Shown here: piece after piece, positions 11,668 to 23,290 of the stretch | Numbering within the stretch: the stretch's first letter is position 1 | Layout: every line of letters starts with the position of its first letter | Assembly: GCF_001039355.2 (NCBI RefSeq) | Contig: NW_019775557.1 | Span: 47,398 to 111,397 of the forward strand | DNA length: 64,000 nt | DNA from: Lingula anatina | Lineage: Eukaryota > Brachiopoda > Lingulata > Lingulida > Lingulidae | Direction: 5' to 3' | Notes under the pieces: generated by a model | Database searches by the model: none | Told to the model about the DNA's origin: nothing | Seen by the model: the letters and a program-made list of their open reading frames with translations, nothing else | Translations under genes and position numbers: made by a program

Positions 11668-11961
11668 AGCAAACAGATTGTCCCATTGTTCCAGTTCCGT
11701 GATGCAGGCAATGTAGGTACCCTGGTGTGGGAGCTCTGCTGGCTAGGCAATTTATTCTTCAGTTTCCACTTCACAGCTTTTAAGCAGCCAGGCGCTGGTA
11801 CAGCACACATCCACCGAGTGGAAACGCTCTGGATGCGTTCACCAGCCTCAGAAAGAGGCAGTCTGAAACCGCCTTGGCGACAATTGTCTCGACTAGTTGA
11901 GAGGTGCCGTTGTTTAAGAATTTGGATTGGCTCCCCACCCTCCTTGGGCACTGAGTTCAAA
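11668..11961 (+). other. Candidate 98-codon exon, unrecognised
   Basis: The acceptor context is CCATCTTTTATTACACAG and the donor is TTCAAA|GTAAGT. The 294-nt interval is exactly 98 codons, open in one frame from phase 0 to phase 0, and is more GC-rich than its surroundings. The translation has several Trp, Cys and Arg residues and matches no family I know. The open frame continues past the donor to 12141, and the opposite strand is also open (11607-12008), so openness may simply reflect base composition. It could be a coding exon, a leader exon or neither. Confidence 0.25.
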
Positions 11962-12857
11962 GTAAGTTGCATTAACAACGTGTTATGTATTGGCGAACTT
12001 GATTGCAATTATTACTGGCAATGTCTTACGTATCATATCTGTTCACGCTCTCTCTGTTCCAAGTGTGAACTCGGCCATAGACAGCCACAGAGTGGAAACG
12101 CTTTGAGTCGAGACAAAATGAATGAAGATTTGATGAGTTAGGGAGAATTTGATCCCTCTTAAGTACTGTATACTTTTAATATCATTATGCACTGGATGGT
12201 CGCAGCTGAGCGGTTCTCCAAAGCGTGATGCAGAGTCCACTGATATGGTTTCTTTGTCAGGGACAACAAAGGGAGAAATGAAAAATCGTCAGGGTGACAG
12301 GGAACGATGGAGACTGTTGTCTATTGTTAGAGATAGACCAAGAATTTCACATTGTCACAGTTGAATGCCATTTGTTGATAGAGTTCCTGTTGTTTGAAAA
12401 TTTGAAAGTAAATTTTCTTACCCTCTTCTTGAAGTGAATAATGTTATGTATGAAGCAAATCCCAAAGTGGAAAATGTTAGTGTTGTACTTACATATTTTT
12501 TTCTCTATTTTCTTTTTTTGCGTGGTTTCGTGGTAGGAACACGGCAGCTCAGATTGTTTCTTTGTTGCATGAAGGGCGTCACTGATCTTTAGTGAATAAA
12601 ATGTGGTGAAAATATCAGATACCTTTCTGATAAAAAGTTTGTTCACTGTATGCATTTGACATATAACAGAAAACCTATTTGTAATTTTACCTAAGACCCT
12701 CCCTGTCTCTTCCCTTCTCCACAATTTTTTTGGTGAGACCTAACAAATAAATGAGGAATATCTAATTAATTTGGCCATAGTATGTGTTTACTTTTAATTT
12801 GTGCATAGATTTGTCTGATAATCACTGCACACTGCATGAAAAATACTGTTAAGTCTT

Positions 12858-12859
<2 letters not shown>

Positions 12860-12919
<60 letters not shown>
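12860..12919. repeat. (GATA)n microsatellite
   Basis: About 15 AGAT units without interruption. Confidence 0.95.
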
Positions 12920-12920
<1 letters not shown>

Positions 12921-13376
12921 GTAATTGCAGATTGTTCTTACACCTTTTGATTGATTCCTTGTGTAAAAGGAAGTAAAGTTTCTGTGAAAATGAAAATCAG
13001 ATCATACTCTGGATCATTTTTGACACCTTTCAGGTATGAATCTAGTTATTGAATCACTCCATCATCATCCAAATGAAAATAAATGTATAGGTTAAAGGAA
13101 AAACAACAACAAAAGCGGTGACATAAGTGCGCTTCATTTCACTGGCAACCTTCTCCAAGGTAACAAAATTAAAATGAATGATTTATTCCTAATCATACTG
13201 CGTCATGCAAAAGCAGCGTTCCGGATCAGCAGTTTAATTTAACTTCTCACCCCCTCGCTCCCCTCTTGTATGGCGAGACCTGTGCCGTTTGGCACCTGCA
13301 CGCATCCCAGTGCGCACCAGTCCCCGACACCGCAACGCATCAGCGAAAACATTAATACATCTTCCACTTTATAAGT

Positions 13377-13570
13377 AACTTGAAACGGTCGACCAAAATT
13401 ATACAGACTAACTAGGGCCTGGAGAACAGTCTTAACTTGAAAACAGTCAACCAAAATTAAGGGACCAGAGACTCAAAAAACAAAAACTGGAGGAGGATGC
13501 TTCATTCTGCTTGATTCTGTTATCTTTCAAGGATGACAAAAATTACCAACTAGGGACTTGAAGACTGAGA
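13377..13570. repeat. Degenerate ~57-bp direct repeats
   Basis: AACTTGAAAC(G)GTC(G)ACCAAAATTA at 13377 recurs as AACTTGAAAACAGTCAACC at 13434. A further ACTAGGG-GACTTGAAGACTGAGAA similarity lies at about 13550. Confidence 0.4.
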
Positions 13571-14880
13571 AGTTCTACAAAAGCTGAAGGGATTATTTTT
13601 TTAACGGCAATCTCCCAAGGCTGCTGTGAGATTAATTGGCTTGGTTAGACAACCTAGGAAGCCGTTAGAGCATGAAGTGTGCGATATGCATTCAGGCAGT
13701 GGTGCAGAGAAGCTGTCAGTGAACAGAATTCTGAGAGGACAAAAACATTACAGATTTTGAAGCGGAGATTTGTTTTGTACATCACCGTAACCAACTATTC
13801 TTTGGATTAAGGGGGAGAGAGAGTTGGTAAGTTGGGAGTGATATTAACAGGGACATTGTATGATTTTAAGAATTGTATTTATTTTGGGAGAGAGGAAAAG
13901 ATGTGCATTCAAGCGTGGAAGGCCAATGGTAATAGTACTAAGCTTACAGTGCATTTCAGTAACAAAAAGTATGGGTGGTACGGTAGTTAGTTTGAAAGAC
14001 ACCAGTAAAATTTCAGTGACAATAAGACACAAGGTTGATCCAAGTAATGAAAATCTGATGTTTTCCTCATTTTTTGAAATCTCAAATGAAAATTAAGGAC
14101 GAGGAGGAAGAATGGGGTATTTCACTTTTCTTAGCCAGCTGTGTTTTCAGGCCCATGTTTTTACCGTGAGCAAGACAAAATGAGAAAAGAAATTTGTACA
14201 AATATGTTTAAGTAACTCACTCTTCATCTTGGCTTTGGTAAAAGTTTTTTTTATATATTATGGTATCATTATCATTACCAGAATTCCCAATGGAACCAAT
14301 TTTGTAACCAATGTAATTATAAAAACAGAGGTAGGCAACCTTCAGTTTTCCAAATACAGTTCCAGTTGTTCTGAGGTCATGCAGTAATTGACTTTGTCAG
14401 GGAGCATTTAATGATGGTGATGAATAATGATCATTACAAAATGTAGTAATTGTTTTTCTCATGGAGCACATACCCATACATGAGGGAGAGCAAAGAAGAA
14501 AGGTTGTACATGTTGCATCAGTGATTATATTTTTTTTCAGACAGACGTATAAAGAGATTAATTACACTAAAATTAATAAGGTCAGCCCAGTGCACTATTA
14601 CATACTTGTTTTGATAATTATATTTTGTGTTCACTTTATTGCATTATGTTAATTGGTTAAACTTCATCATGGAAGTATCTGTTGCTTTTTTTTTTTTTTT
14701 TAGGTGGCATCTTAACATCTTAATGTAATCATGAAACAGGGCAATAAATATTTATTTTCTTCACTTCCTGCAGTATCTTATAAAAAGTTAAGCAACTTTT
14801 TTAATCTGATTTCTTGGATGTTGGGTCTGGCTGAAAAGGTGCATGCATTAAACCTGGGGTTCATTACGACATGTGATGAG
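13571..14880. other. Noncoding, no gene seen
   Basis: AT-rich, with no convincing exon. A GTAAGT-type donor word lies at 13827, but no good acceptor precedes it. Confidence 0.4.
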
Positions 14881-14887
14881 GGCGAAA

Positions 14888-14958
14888 TAGCTTCAACCCC
14901 CCCCCCCTTTTCACACACGGCCCAATCCCCACCCCACCCTACCCTACCCCGACCATCC
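14888..14958. other. C-rich tract
   Basis: A run of 10 or more C is followed by repeated CCCCAC/CCCTAC units. It is loosely complementary to the G-rich tract 80-180 bp downstream. Confidence 0.7.
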
Positions 14959-15036
14959 TTAGCAACATGTATATGTGTTCAGATTTGAATGTGTCAACCG
15001 ATTCCACCACAATTGTATTAATAGATCAATGCAGGA

Positions 15037-15132
15037 GTAACTATGGGGGGATTGGCAAGGGGATTGGGGTGTATAGGGAGATTGGGGTACACATGGGGGT
15101 AGGTGAGGCATGGGGGTGGGGGTGGGAAAGGG
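15037..15132 (+). other. G-quadruplex-prone G-rich tract
   Basis: It contains GGGGATT-GGGG-TGTATA-GGG-AGATT-GGGG and, at 15112-15132, G5-T-G5-T-G3-AAA-G3. Both match the G3+N1-7 quadruplex pattern on the + strand. Confidence 0.75.
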
Positions 15133-16239
15133 ACTCTCAGAATGGTGTAGGAAGATTAAGGGCTGTGTCATAGCTTAGAATAGTAAGCTAGGGGACCTGT
15201 ATCTTCATAGTGAAAAAATTACATGGTTATTATTGAAAAAAAATTAAACAAATCAGTTGTTTCAAATATTTCATTATTTCTAGATGTAAAATATTAAGTA
15301 ACACGCACAGAAAAACGCATTGCTTTTAGAGTTTTTTTCTTACAGTATTAAGTAATATGATACAAAACATTTTTAAGCAAATTGTGATAGGTTATTAATT
15401 AATTTATTTATATTATTTACATATTTTTGGATACTAAGCAGCTGTAAAAGCTTTAGACATTAAAATGGCTTCAGGCTTCATAATACCTTTATCAAAGCAA
15501 TCACAGTTTGTTAAGGAAGTTAGTTAAAGGTCAAATATGAAATGCAAGTCAAGTAAGTTTTAGTAAACTAACATTTTAACCCTGAAAGTGACTTAAGACC
15601 TTAAGTTGACTTAAGTTAGTCTCGGTGTAACCACGCCTTGCAGTGACTGCACCAAGTCTCATTCAATGTCTTCCTGACAGGTATTGTTACCTTGCGACAG
15701 TTGAATCACTTTGAACCCTTAAAGCTAGAGTTAAGCTGTAGGAAACTGAAAACCTCTTATGCAGGATTCAATTTGGGGGGGGGGGGTAAAAAAATTTATT
15801 TTATTTGTTATTGGCACAGTATATAATTATAGGCCCAGCAACTTGGGTTGTCCAGGTAGAGAGGACATCTTTGGGAAACTAAGGAACAGTAATATAAGAA
15901 TGCTAGGTGATAAAGACATTAGAATTTGCATTCTTTATTGAAATCACCGCTGATTTATTTCAGTATATGTCATATATTTTTATCATATTGAATAAGTATT
16001 GAACAAGAACCTATTACACAAGGAAGAGGAGAGACAGAGAGAGAATGTACATTCCTATGAAGATAGAAGGTGAAATTAAGTTATAGAAAATTGCCTTATC
16101 TTCAGTATTTTATATTTTAAAAAAAAAGGAACAGCAGAAGAACATATTTTTACTTGAAATTTGTTTACTTAAAATATATCTGTTATTCATTATTACAAAT
16201 TGGGGCAAGTTGAAATAGAAGTATGGTTATCTGCAGAGA

Positions 16240-16480
16240 CAGGTTTTACGGACCGGCTACAGTGCATGTTCACTGAACTCTATCCATGCGGCATGGGCAG
16301 CTGGAGGGAGGGTGATGTAACAGCTTACATAATTGACATTTAAGACTCTAGGTGTAATCAGGTTTTGCTTTTCATGCTCTGCAGCAGGTGATCTGTAACA
16401 GGGTGGCATCCCAAGGTGCCGAGGAAATGATAAGGTGCCGTTCACGTTTGTGGTCAGTTTGAGTCCGTTCTCCACACTAG
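16240..16480. promoter_or_regulatory. GC-richer island, possible cis-regulatory element
   Basis: It stands out from AT-rich flanks. E-box-like CAGCTGG and CAGGTGATC, and TAGGTGTAATC, are visible. No coding frame is convincing on either strand. The enhancer reading is inference only. Confidence 0.2.
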
Positions 16481-17961
16481 ATTACTGAAATTCTGTCTTA
16501 GTAAAAGCCCTCCTCTAACCAACTGATCATTTGTGTAAATCTGGTCTTATCAAGTTCTTAGAAATAGGACTAGAGGCACTGGTGATGCACAGCATATGTT
16601 TAAAAGTGTAGAATTTGTTTTGAATGTCTGGTTTGCTCATCAGATACGTAATATTACTTGTTTTGAATGATGTCATAGAACTAAAAGGGCTTTTGTATCT
16701 GAAATACTGTTATTTTATTAATGTAAGGTTTTTATGTCCATTGTTATCTTTTTTTCTTGACTGAATTATAGCTAATTTAAAGGTTTATATCAGTATGGAA
16801 GGGTATTAAATTTTTTGTTATTAAAACAGATAAGTGTCTTGTGAATTGATATTTATTGGTTATAGTAATTACAAATTTCAGTGTTCATTTAAACTCTGTG
16901 GTAACATATATTGTAAGATTTTTAGTATATAATTTAACTTTGTATTACTTTGGATCATCAAAGTTTCTTAGTTAAATCCCTGCCCCTTTTCCAAATTTTA
17001 CCATTAAATTGTCCAAAAATTATCAACAAATAAATTTGGTTTCATTTATTTATTTATTATTTACTATGAAAAATGACCACATCACATGTATCAATTCAGG
17101 ACTGAAATAAGACCGCGTCTGAACCAGTCACAGAAATCCCAGTGTGACCAGAGCCACGGTCAGAGGAGAAATGAATTTTCTTTCTACTTCAGTGAAGGTG
17201 CATGGTCTGAATAAGATGCTAGAAACCAAGGCAATTAAGTAAGCACATCCGTGAGCTTTCTTCTTACTGGTCACATAGGGACTAAGGAATATTTAACAGT
17301 GGCTGGTCAGTGGAGTGGTCAGTTTAGTCAGCCATAACTGGTGGAGTTGTTTTTCAAGGCAGACGTACTTTAAGTTAAAGTTGCGTTTGGGGTTTGTGGA
17401 AGTGGCGAGTTTTTTTGGTCTGCCCGTCCATTCACCAGAGGATTGTTGTCAAATTAAAAGGATGTTGCTATTACAATAGTGGATGTTTTGCACAGTGCAG
17501 GAAGGATTTGTATAGTAGGCAAGAGGCTGGACACTTTTTCCTTAAATAAATACACTTACATGATATAGATTTGTGGATTTGATAGCTGATATTACATTTG
17601 AAGAGAACCAACCTGGGCGAAGGACAGTTATTTTGGATATATCTGGCTAGCTGCAGTCATGAGGAAAACCAGTTGAAAAGTAAGACTTTGTAGAACAGGT
17701 TAATTTTGTTCACTTCCGTTCTTTTGTTTTCTTAGTCCTCTTCTTGTTTTTGTTTTTAATATATATAATTATCCATTTTGTATGTTGTTGTGAACCAAGG
17801 TAATTGGTGTCCAGTTGGATTAATGCTTTACCTGTTGCCTCAGAGAGTATGGCAGTGACTCAGTAAATTTTATAGTGATTAATGAATTGTAATTCCAAAA
17901 CGATGGGTTCTTTATTATACCCAAATTGGTGATTAGATGAATGAATTATTAATTACGTTTT

Positions 17962-17963
<2 letters not shown>

Positions 17964-18013
<50 letters not shown>
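17964..18013. repeat. (CT)n microsatellite
   Basis: About 25 CT units. Confidence 0.95.
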
Positions 18014-18017
<4 letters not shown>

Positions 18018-18299
18018 CAGGGGACAAGGTAAATTTTCCTTATGAAGTAAAGTAATCTTGAATTAATTAATTTATGGCAGAGATTCTACCTTTAAAGTCT
18101 TGTAGTGATTGGTTTGGTCTTTCTGCATCTGTTCATTGAATTTTACTTCTACAAATTTAAAACCCTTGAACAATGTTTTGATTTATTCAGATAAACAATT
18201 CTTTCAAAAACGTATTTTACCTTCTATGATGTTTTCTCTTTTCTGTTCTTTCCCCAATAAAATGTGAATGTCTTGATTATGGAAAATAAGTCAAAATTG

Positions 18300-18475
18300 T
18301 CATGCTCAGTGGAATCATCGAGAGCTAATAATTGGCATTAATCAAGCCTCTAGGCAAGGCTGGCCATAGTGGACACTTGACAAGCACCTGCTTCTCCACT
18401 GACCGGCAATGACATCAGCAGTCTAATTAGTGTCCATTGGTTGTTATCAGATTTATTAGCCCTTGGTTGAACATA
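18300..18475. promoter_or_regulatory. Motif-dense candidate enhancer
   Basis: Homeodomain-type TAATAATTGG, CATTAATC and TCTAATTAG, an Nkx-like CACTTGACA, an E-box CACCTG, TGACATCAG, an inverted Sox-like CCATTGG and GTTATCAG lie within about 150 bp. No open frame of note. This is inference from motif density. Confidence 0.25.
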
Positions 18476-18622
18476 TAGAAAAAGGAAGAAGGAATATTGC
18501 TGTCATTCTACTTCATCATTAGTTCTTTTTATTCCCCTTCAAAATAAGTGTGAAAATGAATGAAAAGGTACATTTTTTTGGTATATTTGATAGTTAGGTA
18601 CTAGTAAGTTACTTTATGGCCG

Positions 18623-19042
18623 TAGGGAGTCACCCAGACGACTCGTGATAAGGGCGTCAATCGCAAACCGCGTAGAACATGATAGGAAATGACGCAATTA
18701 TTAAAGGTAGCTGGAGTATAGCGCCGTTAAGGGCTCAAAATAAATAAAAACAATGAAAAATTTTACAAACGAAAAAAGATGAGAGAGTGACCAAGAAAAG
18801 GATCTCAATTGAGAAGCAGGCTACTTAATACAGTGAAAGCACCACAGTGCTACAAAGAAATGTAAGTTTAATGATTCCAAAATTATGCATATGAAAAAAC
18901 GTTAATTTTTCCCGGTTGAAATGATTGAGTCTTTACCGTAATTATTGGGTCACATGTTAAATGAGATGGGCAATGATTAGTTAAGATGATGTAACAAGTG
19001 TTGTGAGGTTTGGTGTTGTAAGGGCTCCCAGGCAACTCCCTA
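18623..19042. mobile_element. Possible TA-flanked MITE
   Basis: TA|GGGAGTCACCCAG at 18623 opposes the inverted CTGGGAG...ACTCCC|TA ending at 19042. The first six terminal bases match exactly, but overall identity across 19 bases is only about 11, most mismatches being transitions. The interior is noncoding. It could be an old Tc1/mariner-type non-autonomous element or chance. Confidence 0.3.
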
Positions 19043-19911
19043 TGAACTGTATTGTATCGTAAATGGCTTTGTGTCTAGGGCCCCAACCTTGTATTTATGT
19101 ATGTTTTTTATTCAGGGTTTTACAATATGTAAGTAGTCCCCTAGACTAAGCTGGTGAAAAATGCTTGGAGATAAATAATCATACATATACACTGGATTAT
19201 CATTTATTATGCACATATCTCTATTTATCCAACTTTTCTAGTGCATTGATATAGAACTTTATAATAAGAGTAATAAGTAACAAGAGTGCTATTGGCTGAA
19301 AGATGTACCACTTTTTTTCCAAAGAGAACCTGAGGCATTATGCCAAAGCTATCATAAGCACCTGTTATCATTATATTTGTAAAAGTAGTAGTAATAGTAG
19401 TAAACTTTTTTTTTCTTTTGAGGATAAAACTTTGGTAGATATTTATTTTATCTTCTCCAGTGCCTGATATTGATTGGTGTTATTATGAAGATTTAAATAT
19501 CCTAGGATGCACTTCATACTTGGTCTTCAGAAGACTGCTAAGATTTTAAGCCAGAGATGAAGAATCTGGAAAGTTGCTAGGGAACTTTTTTTAGTCTGTT
19601 AACGTTAAGTCCCTGGAGCATGTTCTTATCATCTTCACAGTGATAACTATTTTGATTGGTGACATTTAAGTATGTCCAACTATAACATTTATTTTGAGTT
19701 AGTTTGTAAAATGGTCTTAGACCAATGCTGCATAGTCGGCTTTCTAATTTTAGCAATATGAGCTGAGCCTAAAAACATTTGGACCAATGTTTTCTTTTTT
19801 TAATATTTTTAAATAATTTCAAAAATTAAAAATTTTATTTCAGGTCTTATTTAGTCTATGTGTGAATAGTTGTACCATAATAAACAGATTGTGTGCGTGT
19901 ACACGTGTCTA

Positions 19912-19936
19912 TGTGTGTGTGTGTGTGTGTGTGTGT
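19912..19936. repeat. (GT)n microsatellite
   Basis: About 12 GT units, preceded by imperfect GTGTGCGTGTACACGTGT. Confidence 0.9.
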
Positions 19937-20197
19937 ACATGTGTTTAAGATATATTCAATAAATCATTTAATACTAAAATGATTCAAATTTCCGATATTA
20001 TTGTTCCAATATAAATATAAAAAAGAGATTTAAAATCAGAATTTCCAAAATTCATTACTGTTTGTGACCAAAATTTTTCTTGTGAGTAAAGCAAAATGAT
20101 GCAATTTCAGAAAAAAAAAATGAAAAGAAGAGAAAAAGATATTGGAAAATGTAAGTAAAATGTTTGAGATATCTGAGGTATTATTATTTACATCATT

Positions 20198-20234
20198 ATG
20201 ATGATGAAGATGATGACGATGATGAAGATGATGT
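20198..20234. repeat. (GAT)n imperfect trinucleotide repeat
   Basis: A GATGATGAAGATGATGACGAT pattern. Confidence 0.85.
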
Positions 20235-20310
20235 AATCACCTTTGTCAAGCACTGATATGGTGACCCACAAAGCACCATATAGAATACTTTTCAAATACA
20301 ATTTAATCAC

Positions 20311-20324
20311 ATTTATTTATTCAT

Positions 20325-20355
<31 letters not shown>

Positions 20356-20359
20356 TTTT
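20311..20359. repeat. (ATTT)n microsatellite
   Basis: About 12 ATTT units directly precede the candidate exon at 20372 and could act as its polypyrimidine tract. Confidence 0.9.
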
Positions 20360-20371
20360 AAGGCTGGTTCT

Positions 20372-20480
20372 AGATTCGGATGAAGAAAGTTAGTTTTCCC
20401 ACCCAACTGAGATGCAGATCTGAAGAATTTCAGACAGAAACAGTGATTGGGTCACAGAGCAATAATGTTCATCCTGTAAA
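20372..20480 (+). other. Candidate 5' exon with an ATG-initiated frame
   Basis: Two acceptors are possible after the T-rich (ATTT)n tract: TTTTAAG (exon from 20363) or GGTTCTAG (from 20374). The donor is strong, GTAAA|GTAAGTG at 20481. An ATG at 20380 opens a frame of 33 codons plus two bases that reaches the donor, beginning MKKVSFPTQ and rich in Ser, Gln and Glu. I do not recognise it. Spliced to any of the next candidate exons (34507, 44215 or 61721) the frame meets a stop within about 13 codons. It therefore behaves as an upstream ORF in a leader unless another exon is used. Confidence 0.35.
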
Positions 20481-20778
20481 GTAAGTGAATACATATTGAG
20501 CTGACAAGAAACACTTTTCCCTGGAGTTTCTCACTTGTTTCAAGGGTCATGCTTCATTAATTTTCTGCTAATTTTTAAAACTTGATACACCATTGATTAA
20601 GTGGTCCCTTGAGTTTGTTTTCTTTATCCTGAAAATGTTTTATCTTAACCATCCTTTATTTTTTCTTCAAAAATCTGAAATCAGACATGCCATTTAGTCA
20701 CTGATCTGACAAAAAAGTTCACAAAAGAAGGAATTTGGAGTTAAAATTGTAAAATGATTTTTATTTATTTGTAGTGAA

Positions 20779-20782
<4 letters not shown>

Positions 20783-20864
<82 letters not shown>
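20783..20864. repeat. (AT)n microsatellite
   Basis: About 41 AT units, self-complementary and cruciform-prone. Confidence 0.95.
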
Positions 20865-20872
<8 letters not shown>

Positions 20873-21399
20873 GTGATTGTTTGTATCATTTTGTATCTAT
20901 TTCTCCAATTTTGACATGCTCCCCTTGGCAGGCCAGTGTGTATGTCGAGCCTGATTATTCTCATGCTTCTCGCCCCCTACTGGCTGCAGTGAGGGGCAAC
21001 AACTGAGTTGTGCGTAAAAACCCTGGCATATGTCGGAACATTTTTGAATAATTAAACCTTACTTTGATGCAAAATCATGGTTCCCAATGACCCAAAGAGA
21101 AACTGGTCTTTTGTCAAGTTCTTACATGAATGAATTTATATCTTGCCTTAAGATGGTCCTAATTTGATCAAGTATCTCTGAAGCAGAACGGCAGATTTGG
21201 TGATTGCTTTTCTTTTTTTCTCCCTATAGTTGACCACATTAGATGAACCCATTTTTATGCATAAAAACATTCTCTTTCTAAAAAGTTGGACGGTTTCACC
21301 ACTTAGTTGACTCATCTTGAAAAAAATGGGAGTAGAGTCTAGATCAAGTTAAGATGCAGAATGGACCCTTTTCTTGTCAAAAGAGTGCTTCTTTCCACA

Positions 21400-21413
21400 C
21401 CCCCCCCCCCCCC
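21400..21413. repeat. Poly(C) run
   Basis: About 14 consecutive C, next to the dispersed repeat copy. Confidence 0.9.
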
Positions 21414-21424
21414 AGCACCATGCA

Positions 21425-21595
21425 CAGGGGCAGATCCAGGGATATTTTCAGACATTCTTCCAAATTTTCTTTCTTGATCCACCCTCCATTTTTGACCATC
21501 TTTCAACAGAAAAAAAAATTGGATACCCAACAATATAAACTTGAAAATCTGACCATCTTCCGGAAGACCCAGATCCTACCTGAACCCTCCCTGTA
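21425..21595 (+). repeat. Dispersed repeat, copy A
   Basis: It starts CAGGGGCAGATCCAGGGATA and shares long words with 46423-46590 in the same order, including TTCCAAATT-TCTTTCTTGATCCA-CCTCCA, CAATATAAACTT-AAAAT and GACCCAGA. It is probably a degenerate transposon family member. Confidence 0.6.
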
Positions 21596-21979
21596 ACATT
21601 GAATATGAACTATTTTGAATAATTACATTATGTCTTTTACTGATTCAGAATCCTGATTTACCACATAGGTGGAATGTGTTTGATATGTAAAATAAAACCT
21701 GTTGCAAGAGTGAACGTTTTTGAATAATTAGATTGTATTCTGATGCAGGATCATGGAGTTGCATACCTAGGAATGCACCAAACTGTGACCATTTCATGGC
21801 AGTGATGCTTTCAGAAACAGAGTGCAGTGGTTTATTGGGTAAAAGTGGAAATTATTTCGGTGATTGTTCAGATTTGCATTCATTAGAATGTCGTTTTGTG
21901 GCTTTTGAGTGATGAGAGGACTGGAGTCAGCGTGAAGATTGTGGGCCAAATACGAAATGACAGCTCTTTTAGCTTTCCC

Positions 21980-21982
<3 letters not shown>

Positions 21983-22020
<38 letters not shown>
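21983..22020. repeat. (CT)n microsatellite
   Basis: About 19 CT units. Confidence 0.95.
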
Positions 22021-22024
<4 letters not shown>

Positions 22025-22189
22025 AACACTGCTTTCACTCTTTACCTAGCATCCAGTTTTGGCAATTAAAAGAAAGTCTTAATCAAGCGTCCCAAAAGAT
22101 AAAAAAAATTAAATTTCCCCTTAAACCCCTCCCCCCACCACCACCAGAAATGAATAAATAAACTAATAAAAAAATAAGAAGAAGGATTC

Positions 22190-22660
22190 CGCTCTCTTTA
22201 AATTTCCACAGAAACCATTTCAAGGGCAGATTGTGGGAAAAATTGGTGATTACATTAAAACCGTGTGAGAGGTGTGCCCACCGTGACATAGTGTGTGTTG
22301 TAACAGTCCCATTGTCCCTAACTCTACGCCGTGACAGAGGTGGGACAACGCTGGATGCTGCACCATAGACAAAATGAAGTCGTGCGTAAAAGTTTAATAC
22401 CAAAATTATAGCGTAGAAAATTGCTTCCAACCGAAAAATACCCTGTCTATTGTGAATGGGTTTAGGAGTATTCTTCCTGAATAGAAACAAACGGCAATTG
22501 GCCTCAGCATTTAAAGAGGTTGACAACTGTAACAAGAAAGGAGTTGTAGCTGTGAAAAATTACTGCATGTCATGCTATGGAGAACGAGGCATGAAATTAA
22601 GCCCGAGAAAAAAATGTCTACGCAGTAATACCTGTTGCTCTTGGATATAGGTAGTTTCAA
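22190..22660. promoter_or_regulatory. GC-richer noncoding island
   Basis: More complex sequence than its flanks, with Runx-like ACAGAAACCA and several GTGACA/CGTGAC words. Open frames on both strands are short and unrecognised. A possible conserved noncoding element; alignment to a relative would be needed. Confidence 0.2.
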
Positions 22661-23039
22661 CATGAGAGGAAAAGGGGCACCACATTTGCTTATTAGTTTT
22701 TTCACATTTACTTTTAGTTCCAAGTGTTACGGGAGTATTAAAATCTCTGAAGCATATATTATACTTTCTAGATATATGTAATGGATTTAGTTGTTAATGC
22801 TTTGTTCCCGTTGAATTGCAAACTTAACGAACAGCTTTGCACCAGTTAATGAAAGCAGCAGGGCAGAGGGTACATGAAGAAGCAAGTAACTTAAAATTAT
22901 GTTTTTAAGCAGTAAAAAAAGGACAATTCTAGGCTCCCATATTTAAAAAACAACACAAATAAAAGTTTTTTTCTGAGAGAAAGAGAGAGAGAGATTATCA
23001 CTGAAAAATAATATACATTTAGGAGCTTTATTGCCATTC

Positions 23040-23290
23040 TCTTATTTAATCTCTAAAGCCAGGAATGTGCCAGGCCCTTAAAGGCAAATCCAGTGGTGAA
23101 TAAACTCCAGCCTGGTCACACCTTGCCTCGACACACCTGAGCCGGGTGGTTAACACCCCGTAATCAGTTAAGCAGAACAGCCTGTCGGTGATGTAATATT
23201 ACAATAGAGCAGGTAGAGTCTGGACCTCCAGGCAATGCTACCAAGGTGTGACGGCCACGTTCACACTGCTCTGTAACTTCATCAAGGTAT
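23040..23290. promoter_or_regulatory. Candidate cis-element with inverted T-box-type sites
   Basis: GTCACACCTTG at 23115-23125 and its exact reverse complement CAAGGTGTGAC at 23242-23252 face each other across about 116 bp. TCACACCT/AGGTGTGA is the half-site bound by T-box factors. CACACCTGAGC, GTTAACACC and TAATCAGTTAAG lie between. No coding frame here. Confidence 0.35.

Noticed and set aside
11607-12008. 133-codon minus-strand open frame
   Set aside because: It mirrors the + strand open interval at 11668-12141; no splice support on the minus strand.
22083-22535. 150-codon minus-strand open frame
   Set aside because: The poly-Gly and hydrophobic stretches come from a C-rich tract and T/A runs; no family resemblance.
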